Source: Chloroflexi bacterium AL-N1
GTDB taxonomy: Bacteria; Chloroflexota; Chloroflexia; Chloroflexales; Roseiflexaceae
Direction of reading: 5' to 3'
Length of the DNA stretch: 64,000 bases
Assembly (NCBI GenBank): GCA_013122435.1
Contig: WYDT01000030.1
Span: forward strand, 19,466-83,465
Shown here: one piece after another, positions 52,906 to 61,248 of the stretch
Numbering within the stretch: the stretch's first letter is position 1
How the letters are laid out: each line of letters opens with the position of its first letter
The notes under the pieces: generated by a model
Databases searched by the model: none
What the model saw: only the letters and a program-made list of their open reading frames with translations
What the model was told of the DNA's origin: nothing
Made by a program: the position numbers and the translations under genes

Positions 52906-53736
52906 ATGAAACACAACCAACATCTTTCTATCACTCTTGCCACAGTTGTCTGTACGTTGGCTCTTACGCTCTTCATTTCTGCGCTCGTTTCACCGCTGGT
53001 AAATGCCTCATATGTGCATGCAGATAATGAATATGAGACACACCTACCCCTGATCATGCGGGGCGATGAAGCACCTGTACAACCATCACCGACGCTAACT
53101 CCGCCATCGGAACCCTCGCCAACACCCCCACCATCAGATGAGGAAATCCGTTACGGTGAAGGGACATTCTATGGTGCAACAGGTGCAGGAAATTGTAGTT
53201 TTGACCCCACACCAGATAATCTCATGGTGGCAGCGCTGAACGAAACAGATTATGGCAATGCTGATGTATGTGGTGCCTATGTCGAAGCGACCGGACCACA
53301 GGGTGTGGTAATTGTACGTATCGTTGACCGCTGCCCGGAGTGCCAGCCGGGCGACATCGATTTTAGTGGTGAGGCGTTTGCGCGCATTGCCAATCCGGTT
53401 GATGGACGAGTGCCGATCTCGTGGCGTATCGTAAGCCCTGAAATCGATGGACCCATCGTCTATCGCTTTAAGGAAGGCAGTAATCCCTACTGGACGGCTG
53501 TGCAGATCCGCAATCATCGCAATCCGATAGCGACGTTCGAGTACCTGGATGAGAATGGTCAATTCCAAACCGTTCCACGTGAACGCTACAATTACTTTGT
53601 TGCCACCAGTGGCATGGGGCCTGGTCCATACACGTTTCGTGTGACCGATCGGTATGGCCATACGCTTACCGATAACAACATTGTTTTTGTTGAGAATGGT
53701 GAAGTAGCAGGCAGTGCTCAATTTCCTGCGCCATAA
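52906..53736 (+). CDS. Secreted bacterial expansin-like protein
   Basis: The 276-residue protein has a signal peptide (about 1-40), a Pro/Ser/Thr linker (PSPTLTPPSEPSPTPPP), a double-psi beta-barrel domain (GEGTFYGATGAGNCSF, ALNETDYGNADVCGAYVEATGP and VDRCPECQPGDIDFS, with the key Asp residues) and a C-terminal CBM63-like domain with aromatic surface residues (NPYWTAVQIRNHRNPIA). Expansins loosen cellulose or peptidoglycan without hydrolysis. The start 52906 follows AAAGGA; the frame is open from 52570 but lacks a start signal there. It is rare outside plant-linked bacteria. Confidence 0.9.
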   Translation: MKHNQHLSITLATVVCTLALTLFISALVSPLVNASYVHADNEYETHLPLIMRGDEAPVQPSPTLTPPSEPSPTPPPSDEEIRYGEGTFYGATGAGNCSFDPTPDNLMVAALNETDYGNADVCGAYVEATGPQGVVIVRIVDRCPECQPGDIDFSGEAFARIANPVDGRVPISWRIVSPEIDGPIVYRFKEGSNPYWTAVQIRNHRNPIATFEYLDENGQFQTVPRERYNYFVATSGMGPGPYTFRVTDRYGHTLTDNNIVFVENGEVAGSAQFPAP

Positions 53737-53751
53737 TGCCGTATGTTGGCT

Positions 53752-53805
53752 GTGCCATCTTATGTGTACCGCCACGTGATTGATACGTGCCACATAAGAT
53801 GGCAC
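53752..53805. terminator. Perfect 15-bp inverted repeat after the expansin gene
   Basis: GTGCCATCTTATGTG (53752-53766) pairs with CACATAAGATGGCAC (53791-53805), with a 24-base loop that holds an ACGTG/CACGT-like half-pair. There is no T-run. It lies 16 bases past the stop codon. Confidence 0.5.
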
Positions 53806-54075
53806 AACTATGCCAAGTATAGTTGCCGTATGCACAAGTTATAGTGCTTTTTGTTCAGGTTTGAGAATGTTTTGAATGAAAAAGCAAGGTGAGCACACAA
53901 TGAGCATTATACGGTAGACGTCAGTTCAATTACTTGTTAAACTAGCGATTGTGTAGTTCCTCAGTCAAGGGGGCAGGTGTTTAATAACTGCTTTGTCCTG
54001 CCTCCTTCAAACACATTTTACCTTACGATGTTGGGACGTTTATGGGTGAGCGTCCCTTTATCGTTGGTTTAACTC
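53806..54075. other. Intergenic region
   Basis: About 270 bases between the convergent expansin and SDR genes. Apart from a GGGACG...CGTCCC pair near 54033-54055 (a likely terminator for the SDR gene), I see nothing to annotate. Confidence 0.4.
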
Positions 54076-54837
54076 CTAAGCAATCGTAATCGCTTCTCCA
54101 TTGGTATTCGTGTTAGTTGGGCTGGTCAAGCGCACAATGACCGCCGCTACTTCATCTGGTGTCACAACTCGTTGCTGATGTGCCTGTGAGAGTAGACTTG
54201 CACGTGCTTCTTCTGCGGTTCGTCCGGTCTTCTCCGCGATATTAGCCACGGCCTCCTGCAACATATCGGTCTCGACCCAACCAGGGCAGATGGCATTTGC
54301 CGTGATGTTGGCGCGCACCAGTTCCAATGCCAGTGAACGAGTGAGGCCAAGTAGTGCATGTTTCGAGGCACTGTACGCAGACGAGTAGGGAAGACCGTAG
54401 AGTGCTGCAATCGATGCGATGTTGATAATGCGCCCCCACTGCTGCGCCAGCATATCTGGTACCACAGCTTTACAACAGAAAAAAGGACCGCTGGCATTGA
54501 CCCGCATAATGTGCTCCCAGGTCTCCACATCCATATCGGTGAATTTGATACTGGCGGTGATACCGGCATTGTTCACCAGGATCGTAATTGGGCCAAGGGT
54601 AGTGCGAATGGTCTCGAAGGCTGTACTTACTGCGGCTGGGTCAGCGACATCGCAGGTGATGGCGAAGGCTGTGCCACCATTGGCCATGATTTCATCGCGC
54701 ACTGCGTCGAGCACGGTCTGATTGCGTCCGGTAATCGCGACCGCTGCCCCCTCTTGTGCTAATGCCAGCGCACTAGCGCGTCCAATCCCGCGTCCGCCAC
54801 CAGTTACAACGGCTATTTTTCCGCTTAATTCACTCAT
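54076..54837 (-). CDS. Short-chain dehydrogenase/reductase
   Basis: The 253-residue SDR has the dinucleotide motif TGGGRGIG (residues 12-19), NNAG (about 88), the catalytic Ser (about 142) and YSASK (about 156-160). It resembles 3-oxoacyl-ACP reductase (FabG) and 3-hydroxybutyrate dehydrogenase. The substrate is uncertain. GAGGA lies before ATG 54837 (MSELSGK). It is transcribed alone. Confidence 0.92.
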   Translation of the reverse strand: MSELSGKIAVVTGGGRGIGRASALALAQEGAAVAITGRNQTVLDAVRDEIMANGGTAFAITCDVADPAAVSTAFETIRTTLGPITILVNNAGITASIKFTDMDVETWEHIMRVNASGPFFCCKAVVPDMLAQQWGRIINIASIAALYGLPYSSAYSASKHALLGLTRSLALELVRANITANAICPGWVETDMLQEAVANIAEKTGRTAEEARASLLSQAHQQRVVTPDEVAAVIVRLTSPTNTNTNGEAITIA

Positions 54838-55009
54838 AATGTCCTCGATCATTATTTTCAATAGGTAAAAAGAAGATCTGGGTAATCAGAATGTTGTCTG
54901 TGTAGATGGATTGTCTTGTCATAGAGTCTACCTGAGGGACAGACAACGGTCAAGGTAACCGCGTGGTACAATGGCGCGAGCAACATTTGGTGATTAGTGA
55001 GGTGTACTC

Positions 55010-55222
55010 ATGCGGTGTTGGCATTGTGAACGACCTGCCCATGGCGTGTGTGTGTTTTGTGGGCGTGCAGTTTGCAAGGAGCATGCTCAGGAGATGCCAC
55101 ATATTGTCGCGCTCTATCGGGATGCGAAGGATGCACACAAAGCCATCGTTACTGCACGTGCATTGTTCTGTGGTATATGCGAGCCACGTGAAGATCCGGT
55201 GGCACTGCCGGAGTTGCAATGA
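55010..55222 (+). CDS. Small zinc-binding protein (DUF2180-like)
   Basis: The 70-residue protein has CWHC, then CVFCGRAVCKEHA (two CxxC pairs plus a His), and CGIC near residue 58, a B-box-like zinc fold. GTGAGGTG precedes the ATG. Similar short proteins occur in Chloroflexota and archaea; no role is known. Confidence 0.78.
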   Translation: MRCWHCERPAHGVCVFCGRAVCKEHAQEMPHIVALYRDAKDAHKAIVTARALFCGICEPREDPVALPELQ

Positions 55223-55302
55223 GCGATGAATCTTGAATAACAAGAACGTACGTGCTATACTAATATTTCTTGATCTGTTTCGCCACAAAGGAGTCAACAT
55301 TT

Positions 55303-55779
55303 ATGAGCACCAAACGACTCGCTTACTATTTTGGTACGACACACTGGGTTATACAAAAACAACTGGATGGTATCACACACGATGAGAGCGTGTTGCAGCT
55401 TCCATTTCGTGGCAATTGCCTGAACTGGGTTCTGGGCCACATTCTTGAAAGTCGTCAGGAGGTGCTGGAGTTGTTGGGTCGTGCACCCATCATGACGGGT
55501 GCAGAACGTGCGTGGTATGGGTTTGGCTCCGAACCTGTAACGAATGGGGAGCAGTGTGTACGTCTTGAGCGCCTGCTTGAAATACTGGAAGAATCGCAGC
55601 AACAGATACTCGCTTCATTGGAAGCGATGAGCGACGATGATCTGCAAGTCATTGTGGATGCCGAAAAGCAACAAACCCTCGAAGAGCGGCTCTCTTTTCT
55701 TCAGTTTCACGAAACCTATCATACAGGCCAGTTGGAGCCCTTGCGCCAGTTGGCTGGCAAAAACGACAGTGTGATTTAA
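55303..55779 (+). CDS. DinB family protein
   Basis: The 158-residue four-helix protein has the metal-binding His positions of the DinB/YfiT superfamily: WVLGHILESR (about 44-53) and FHETYHTGQL (about 132-141). Members are thiol-dependent transferases (for bacillithiol or mycothiol) or of unknown role. The start 55303 follows AAAGGAG; an in-frame start at 55270 lacks such a site. Confidence 0.87.
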   Translation: MSTKRLAYYFGTTHWVIQKQLDGITHDESVLQLPFRGNCLNWVLGHILESRQEVLELLGRAPIMTGAERAWYGFGSEPVTNGEQCVRLERLLEILEESQQQILASLEAMSDDDLQVIVDAEKQQTLEERLSFLQFHETYHTGQLEPLRQLAGKNDSVI

Positions 55780-55854
55780 TACCATACATCTGGAGTTTGC
55801 AAAAACCCGAACCGGATTAGGGGATGGTGTGTTCTGATCCGGTTGGTTGTGTTG

Positions 55855-56175
55855 TTAGTGTTGGGCAATATTTGTTTGAAAATGTTGGACAACTTCTGTC
55901 AGATCTAACTCTAGATACGCTTTCGTATGGGCTTCCTCAAAATGTTGCGTGTAGGCAGCTTCATCATCGAAACGCTCCCAAAGCACAAAACGAGTCGGGA
56001 TGGATGTGTCGTGGTGCAGGGTGAAGAGGGAGCATCCTGGCTCTTGCAATGTCCTATCGCACAATGTAAGGAGTCTCATCTTGGCCTCCTCAACACGATG
56101 CTCATCTTTTACGCGAAGTTCAGCCGTGATATAGTACCCTGGCTCAAAGGGAGTTTCTGAGCGTTTCTGATTCAA
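55855..56175 (-). CDS. Antibiotic biosynthesis monooxygenase (ABM) domain protein
   Basis: The 106-residue protein fits the ABM fold: YYITAELRVKDEHRVEEAKMRLL, EPGCSLFTLHHD, and FVLWERFDDEAAYTQHFE, where the W-E-x-[FY] motif is diagnostic. It overlaps the MerR gene upstream by 32 bases, so the two are coexpressed. Similar YgiN-like quinol monooxygenases are regulated by MerR proteins. Confidence 0.9.
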   Translation of the reverse strand: MNQKRSETPFEPGYYITAELRVKDEHRVEEAKMRLLTLCDRTLQEPGCSLFTLHHDTSIPTRFVLWERFDDEAAYTQHFEEAHTKAYLELDLTEVVQHFQTNIAQH

Positions 56176-56554
56176 GTGTGTGGTTACATTCAGCCTCCGC
56201 TGCCTGGTAGTAATCGATTTTTGTGTTGATGTGTGCTAGATTCTCGGTCAATGTTCGGATCTGTTCCTCGACGCTTACACGCAGTTGCTCAAGCAGGATG
56301 CGCCGCTGTGTGATGGTAGATGTCCCCAGTCGACGTAGTTCGGCATACTCCTGCATCTGGCGAATCGGCATCCCTATAGCACGTAATCGGTTTAAGAATG
56401 CGATCCATTCGATATCGTGAGTGGTGTAGCGTCGATGGCCACTGGTCGCACGGCCTATAGGATCGAGCAACCCGATCCGCTCATAGTAGCGCAATGTGTA
56501 CGAACTTAGTCCTGTAGCCGCTGCAACTTGTTGAATAGTGAGTTCCTGTTCCAT
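56144..56554 (-). CDS. MerR family regulator
   Basis: The 136-residue protein has the MerR head (LTIQQVAAATGLSSYTLRYYERIGLLDPIGR; SGHRRYTTHDIEWIAFLNRLRAIG, each in parts) and a coiled-coil tail. It resembles the AdhR/NmlR-type regulators of stress from aldehydes and electrophiles, though the conserved Cys of those is not obvious. The start 56554 (MEQELTIQ) follows a GAGTA-type site. A perfect 20-bp palindrome lies 16 bases upstream. Confidence 0.9.
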   Translation of the reverse strand: MEQELTIQQVAAATGLSSYTLRYYERIGLLDPIGRATSGHRRYTTHDIEWIAFLNRLRAIGMPIRQMQEYAELRRLGTSTITQRRILLEQLRVSVEEQIRTLTENLAHINTKIDYYQAAEAECNHTLESETLRNSL

Positions 56555-56569
56555 AGCGTATACTCTATA

Positions 56570-56589
56570 ACTTAGAGTGCACTCTAAGT
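56570..56589 (-). promoter_or_regulatory. MerR operator embedded in its promoter
   Basis: ACTTAGAGTGCACTCTAAGT is a perfect 20-bp palindrome. On the minus strand it is part of TTGACT, then 17 bases, then TATAGA, so the operator fills the spacer between -35 and -10, the classic MerR arrangement. Confidence 0.85.
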
Positions 56590-56705
56590 CAAGCCTTTCG
56601 TGGTATGATGCGTTTTGGTGTAAAACTTCCAAAAGCTGAGAGTTGTATAATATTCCAGTTTTCGAGAAGAAAGGTGCTTGACTTGTCCATACAGACTCGC
56701 TACAA

Positions 56706-56723
56706 TTTTACCAGATGGTAAAA
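56706..56723. promoter_or_regulatory. TetR operator, copy 1
   Basis: TTTTACCAGATGGTAAAA is a near-perfect 18-bp palindrome (two central bases differ) 2 bases before the start of the TetR gene. The same site recurs at 57322. Confidence 0.85.
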
Positions 56724-56725
56724 CC

Positions 56726-57304
56726 ATGACCAAAAGTAATGCAACCCATCAACATATTCTCCGGGTCGCGGACGAAATGTTTTCTACGAAGGGATACAAA
56801 TCGGTGCGTCTCCGTGAGGTTGCCCAGGTAGTAGGTCTCAAACATACTGCCATCTATTACTATGCTGCCAGCAAAGAGGATTTGTATGTGCAAGTGATGG
56901 AACAGAATTTCAAACGACATCAACATGCTATGGAGGAGGCCATTGCTCGGACTAACAATGATATTCGCGCACAAATGAAAGCCGTGGCTAGCTGGCTCAT
57001 GTCGCAAACACCAATGCACCTGGGTCGCATGATCCAATCAGATTTTGCAGAACTTCGCCCTGAGAACGCAGCCAGATTGAATCAACTTATCTTCGACTCT
57101 ATGCGACTACCACTGGAAAAAGCACTATTGTCAGCGCAAGAACAGCATATCATTGAGACGAACAATCCAGGGCTCGCTGCTATCTCGTTTATCTCACTGA
57201 TGGAGACAGTTCATTCGATGCAGTTTGCGAGTAGCCGTGAGGAAAAAGAATCCATCGCGGATACGACGATTGATATATTTTTGAACGGATTATTAGCACG
57301 CTAA
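56726..57304 (+). CDS. TetR family transcriptional repressor
   Basis: The 192-residue protein has the TetR helix-turn-helix at residues 8-55 (ILRVADEMFSTKGYKSVRLREVA, VGLKHTAIYYYAASKEDLY) and a helical ligand domain. I chose 56726 (MTKSNATH), directly after the operator; the frame from 56678 would read through the operator. The same operator before the next gene makes it likely that this protein represses both itself and the membrane protein at 57352. Confidence 0.92.
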   Translation: MTKSNATHQHILRVADEMFSTKGYKSVRLREVAQVVGLKHTAIYYYAASKEDLYVQVMEQNFKRHQHAMEEAIARTNNDIRAQMKAVASWLMSQTPMHLGRMIQSDFAELRPENAARLNQLIFDSMRLPLEKALLSAQEQHIIETNNPGLAAISFISLMETVHSMQFASSREEKESIADTTIDIFLNGLLAR

Positions 57305-57321
57305 ATTTTTTTGCCAAACAA

Positions 57322-57339
57322 TTTTACCAAATGGTAAAA
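57322..57339. promoter_or_regulatory. TetR operator, copy 2
   Basis: TTTTACCAAATGGTAAAA is an 18-bp palindrome that overlaps the ribosome site (AAAAGGAGAG) of the next gene. It differs from copy 1 by one central base. Confidence 0.85.
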
Positions 57340-57351
57340 GGAGAGCCTCGT

Positions 57352-58185
57352 ATGTTATCAGATAAACTTCGACAGTTTTTTGTGTTGTTCTTTGCCATCG
57401 GCCAGTTTGTTACGACTGCTCTGCTAAGTACTGCCTTTAATGAAGTGAGTGATAGGACAAGCGCCGGAAGCCCTGTGTATTTCCTGCCTGCTGGCTATAC
57501 CTTTGCGATCTGGGGATTGATTATGGTGCTCTCACTGGTGTATGCCATGTATCAAATCTTTCCCAAACAAGCGGATCAAGAGGTACATCGGCGTATCGGA
57601 TGGTTTGTGATGATCAATACCATTTTCTTCTCGATCTGGTTAGCACTGGCGGTTCAGTCTGGGAGTTACACCTCACCTGATTTTCAACCTGTGTGGATAC
57701 TGGCAACCGTGGGTATTATCATTGGCATGTTGGCCATGAACATCTTTGCCTTTCTCAATCTTCGCGACCTGTCCTCTACCTTAACCAGGGCTGATCGTTG
57801 GCTTGCTGCGGTTCCGGTGTCGGTCTACTTTGGCTGGCTGAGCGTCGCGACGATTGCCAATACGACCAGTTATCTCTATGGTGCGGGCTGGACCGGCGCA
57901 GAGTACGGCGCACTAATTACTGTTGCTCTGCTGATTGTGGCAGTGGTTATTACTGGCTTTGTCATTCTGTTATACAACATCACAGAAGGCACTGTTGCGT
58001 ATGGTGCGGTGGTCATGTGGGCGGCTTTGGGTATTGCCGCTGGTAATGTGAATCAGTCGTGGTTGGTGACAGTGACCGCTGGTGTGGTGGCGATGTTGAT
58101 TCTCCTGCTTACGATCTTGAGTGTGAATCGGCAGCATTTCCCACCAGCATCCAGCCAGACACCACAGACGATGTTGCGGACATAA
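57352..58185 (+). CDS. TspO/MBR-related membrane protein
   Basis: The 277-residue protein has seven or eight membrane helices. YFLPAGYTFAIWGLIMVLSL (about 38-57) and VYFGWLSVATIANTTSY (about 158-174) match the FAIWG and YFGW..VA.IAN motifs of the larger TspO/MBR-like proteins of bacteria. TspO binds porphyrins and cholesterol-like ligands; this larger group is uncharacterised. It lies behind the second TetR operator. Confidence 0.82.
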   Translation: MLSDKLRQFFVLFFAIGQFVTTALLSTAFNEVSDRTSAGSPVYFLPAGYTFAIWGLIMVLSLVYAMYQIFPKQADQEVHRRIGWFVMINTIFFSIWLALAVQSGSYTSPDFQPVWILATVGIIIGMLAMNIFAFLNLRDLSSTLTRADRWLAAVPVSVYFGWLSVATIANTTSYLYGAGWTGAEYGALITVALLIVAVVITGFVILLYNITEGTVAYGAVVMWAALGIAAGNVNQSWLVTVTAGVVAMLILLLTILSVNRQHFPPASSQTPQTMLRT

Positions 58186-58394
58186 CTATCCTGTACACCA
58201 TTGAACGACGCATCTCGCCAATGTAGCGTCATGGTGCGTCAGTCAGTGCAGGTCACCGTATGGGTAGTTTTTCCGCCCCTGTGGATGGGATAACACAGCA
58301 AACTTCTTGTGAGAACGACGTCTTTTTTCATTATCAAACACATGTGTGATTAATGACTTATCACACACGATCGCTACTAGATAAGGGTTTTCGT
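58186..58394. other. Intergenic region
   Basis: About 200 bases with no gene. It should hold the promoter of the molybdenum hydroxylase genes. An AAGGG ribosome site sits near its end. I see no clear operator. Confidence 0.4.
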
Positions 58395-58880
58395 ATGGAA
58401 TTGACCATCAATGGAACGACGTATGATGTTGACGTTCCAGAGAATGAACGACTGCTCTGGGTCATTCGTGACATCATCGGCCTGACTGGCACAAAATTTG
58501 GCTGTGGTGTTGGCATCTGTGGTTCTTGCACAGTGCATGTGGATGGCGAACCTACCCGTGCGTGTATTACGCCAGCGACGGCGGTGGAAGGACAGGAAAT
58601 CACCACGATCGAAGGCATGGCAACGGTGAATAACAATGGTGAGGAAGTGTTGCATCCGGTGCAGCAAGCCTTTATTGATGTGCAGGTGCCCCAGTGTAGC
58701 TGGTGTATGAGTGGGCAGATGATGACCGCCGCTGCGTTTCTGGAGCAGAATCCTAACCCGTCGGAGGATGAGATCATCGCGGCGATGGATGCCAACTACT
58801 GTCGTTGTGGTTGTTATCAGCGTATCAAACTTGGTATTGCCCGTGCTGCCGATATCATACTGGAGCGTGAAGCATCATGA
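58395..58880 (+). CDS. Molybdenum hydroxylase small subunit, 2Fe-2S (IorA-like)
   Basis: The 161-residue protein has the plant-type 2Fe-2S ligands CGVGICGSCTVHVDG (about 40-54) with a later Cys near 63, and the second 2Fe-2S ligands CSWCMSGQ and CRCGCYQRI (about 102 and 139). It passes electrons from the molybdenum centre of the large subunit. It resembles isoquinoline 1-oxidoreductase alpha and aldehyde dehydrogenase small subunits. It overlaps the large-subunit gene by 4 bases. The start 58395 (MELTING) follows AAGGG. Confidence 0.93.
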   Translation: MELTINGTTYDVDVPENERLLWVIRDIIGLTGTKFGCGVGICGSCTVHVDGEPTRACITPATAVEGQEITTIEGMATVNNNGEEVLHPVQQAFIDVQVPQCSWCMSGQMMTAAAFLEQNPNPSEDEIIAAMDANYCRCGCYQRIKLGIARAADIILEREAS

Positions 58881-61105
58881 GTGATAACGAGACACAGACA
58901 ACCAATGAGCAGAACACACCACAACCAAAACGTCGTATGTCACGGCGCACATTTCTCCGTGTCCTCGGTATTGGGTCGGGCGTACTAGCCGTAGGTGTAG
59001 TGGTTGGTGGTCCGACCATCACCCGCGAAGTACGCCTTGCGATTCATCAGTGGTTTTTGTCCGATAATGTGATGAGTGCCTCGTTACCTGATTCGCCGTT
59101 GCTCTGGATTCGCATCGAGCCAGACAATACCGCACATCTCCATCTCCCCAAATCTGAAATGGGTCAGGGCATTCATACGACCCTCGCACAGATTGCTGCT
59201 GAGGAGTTGGAGCTTAATTGGGAAACGATTGTGACCCATTCTGCGAATACCGATATTGGCTTTGATGCCTTTGTATCATCCACCTTCGGAAGTGCTTCAA
59301 CGACCATGATGTATCAACCTATACGAGAGCTTGCAGCCACCTTACGGATGATGTTGCTCGAAGAGGGCGCTGCTCAGTTGGGTGTGCCGACCAGTGCGGT
59401 GCGTGCTGAAGATAGCTATGTGTTTGTTGCCGATGATCAGGAGCAACGTCTGGGCTATGGTGAGATCATCGCCGCCAGACAAATCGAATGGGTGCTTCCC
59501 GAAGAGACACCGCCGCTCAAGTCGCCTGATCAGGTTCGCTATATTGGTCAATCAATGCAGCGTGTTGATCTCCGTGAAAAGGTAATGGGGCGTGCCGTCT
59601 ATGGTTTCGATGCGCGTATGGATGGTATGCTCTATGGGGCCGTTGCACGCCCACCACGCTACGGTGCTCGTCTTACACGTGCGCTTGTTGGCGACGCCGA
59701 GACACGTCCAGGCGTCAAAGCGGTGGTTATTCAAAATGATTTTGCAGGTGTGGTGGCCGAGAACCGTTCACAGGCATATGCGGCACTCAATGGGCTTGAG
59801 TTGACCTGGCAGGGTGGATCGGCCTGGTCACAGGAGGACCTCGACAATTTCATGGCCGTGCCAGACGGTGGCGGTGTATTGGTGCAACGGGTTGGTGATT
59901 TCGATGCAGCGATCCGCGATAATCAGGTCAATATTGAGGCTGAATACAGCGTTCCTCTGGCATCGCACGCGCACCTTGAGCCACAAGCTGCACTGGTTGA
60001 TGTGCGTGATGATCGCGCAACAGTGTATGCCTCTACCCAGAATCCTGGCAATACACGCGGCTTTGTGGCACGGGCAATTGATTTTGATGAAGCAAATGTC
60101 AATGTAACCGCAACGTATCTTGGTGGAGGGTTTGGTCGCAAAGTGGGGATTGATGCATCAGTCGAAGCAGCCATCCTTTCGAAAGCATGTGGCCAGCCGA
60201 TCCACGTGGGGTGGAATCGCAGAGAAGAAATGCGCTATGGCATTCACCGCCCACCGGCCCGTAATCGACTCCGTGCGGTCGTAGATGATCAGGGCAAGAT
60301 TTTGGCAATGCAACACCGTATTGCCAGCGGTGATATTTTGTACGGACTTGGTGTACTTCCGGCACAACCTGTCATCAGTGGCATTGTTGGCGCAGACCCT
60401 TTTGCAACTTCCAGCCTCATGTATGATATTCCACATCGACAGGTGCTCTACCATCGTAAACGGCTGCCGGTGCCAACCGGCTCCTGGCGTGGATTAGGCA
60501 CCTTCCCCAACACCTTTGCTTCCGAGAGCTTTATGGATGAGATTGCCCACCAGGTCAACATCGACCCGCTACAATTGCGACTTAATCACATCCCCGATGA
60601 TACTTTTGGGCAACGGCTACGAAGCGTGATAGAGGCTGTTGCCGATGCGTCGAGGTGGTCCAATGGTGCACCTGAAGGTCATGGGTATGGTATTGCAGCA
60701 GGCAAGCTTGGTCAGACCATCGTCGCACTAGTGATGGACGTATCGGTGAACGATAGCCGGGTTGTCGCTCACCGTGCGTGGTGTGCCGCCGATCCTGGAT
60801 TTGTCGTCAACCCTGATGGTGCGAAAGCCCAGGTCGAGGGTACCATCATTATGGCGTTAAGCTCGGTATTGCATGAAAAACTGACCATCGCGGACGGAAT
60901 GATTGCGGCGAGCAATTTTGATTCCTATGCCCTTTCAACCATGGGGGACATACCAGAGATTGAGGTGATACTCATCAACAGTGGTGATACACCCATTGGT
61001 GGGTTTGGTGAGCCAGTGATTGGTGTGGTCCCTGCCGCTATGGCTAACGCCGTCTTTGCAGCAACCGGGCAACGCGTACGCAATGTGCCGTTCCAACTTG
61101 CGTGA
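58877..61105 (+). CDS. Molybdenum hydroxylase large subunit (IorB-like), Tat-exported
   Basis: The 742-residue protein has a twin-arginine signal (SRRTFLRVLGIGSGVLAVG, about residues 22-40), so the complex is exported folded. Molybdopterin-binding landmarks include LPKSEMGQGIHTTLAQIAAEEL (about 93-114) and GGGFGRKVG (about 416-424), with a C-terminal GGFGEPVIGVVPAAMANAV. The arrangement is that of the isoquinoline oxidoreductase and membrane-bound aldehyde dehydrogenase group, which lacks the flavin subunit. The substrate may be an aldehyde or N-heterocycle. No cytochrome subunit or Mo-cofactor maturation gene is adjacent. Confidence 0.93.
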   Translation: MSDNETQTTNEQNTPQPKRRMSRRTFLRVLGIGSGVLAVGVVVGGPTITREVRLAIHQWFLSDNVMSASLPDSPLLWIRIEPDNTAHLHLPKSEMGQGIHTTLAQIAAEELELNWETIVTHSANTDIGFDAFVSSTFGSASTTMMYQPIRELAATLRMMLLEEGAAQLGVPTSAVRAEDSYVFVADDQEQRLGYGEIIAARQIEWVLPEETPPLKSPDQVRYIGQSMQRVDLREKVMGRAVYGFDARMDGMLYGAVARPPRYGARLTRALVGDAETRPGVKAVVIQNDFAGVVAENRSQAYAALNGLELTWQGGSAWSQEDLDNFMAVPDGGGVLVQRVGDFDAAIRDNQVNIEAEYSVPLASHAHLEPQAALVDVRDDRATVYASTQNPGNTRGFVARAIDFDEANVNVTATYLGGGFGRKVGIDASVEAAILSKACGQPIHVGWNRREEMRYGIHRPPARNRLRAVVDDQGKILAMQHRIASGDILYGLGVLPAQPVISGIVGADPFATSSLMYDIPHRQVLYHRKRLPVPTGSWRGLGTFPNTFASESFMDEIAHQVNIDPLQLRLNHIPDDTFGQRLRSVIEAVADASRWSNGAPEGHGYGIAAGKLGQTIVALVMDVSVNDSRVVAHRAWCAADPGFVVNPDGAKAQVEGTIIMALSSVLHEKLTIADGMIAASNFDSYALSTMGDIPEIEVILINSGDTPIGGFGEPVIGVVPAAMANAVFAATGQRVRNVPFQLA

Positions 61106-61106
61106 T

Positions 61107-61168
61107 GGTGGGCAGTCACGGGGGACCGCCCTAACAGCTGTGGGGTGGTCACAGGGGAGCGCCCCAAC
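61107..61168. repeat. Two imperfect tandem copies of a 29-bp GC-rich unit
   Basis: GGTGGGCAGTCACGGGGGAC...CCTAAC (61107-61135) is repeated as GTGGGGTGGTCACAGGGGAG...CCCAAC (61140-61168). Each copy can fold through GGGG...CCGCCC-type pairing. It resembles the dispersed intergenic hairpin at 1630. Confidence 0.5.
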
Positions 61169-61178
61169 GTATCAAACG

Positions 61179-61233
61179 GGTGGACGGGCAAGCGGATGGG
61201 CGGGCAAATAGGTAGATGGGCAAGCCGTCCACC
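61179..61233. terminator. Hairpin between convergent genes
   Basis: GGTGGACGG (61179-61187) pairs with CCGTCCACC (61225-61233). It lies between the convergent hydroxylase and VOC genes. The loop is 37 bases and G-rich, with several GGGCAAG repeats. Confidence 0.45.
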
Positions 61234-61248
61234 TACGGGTTCGTTGTG

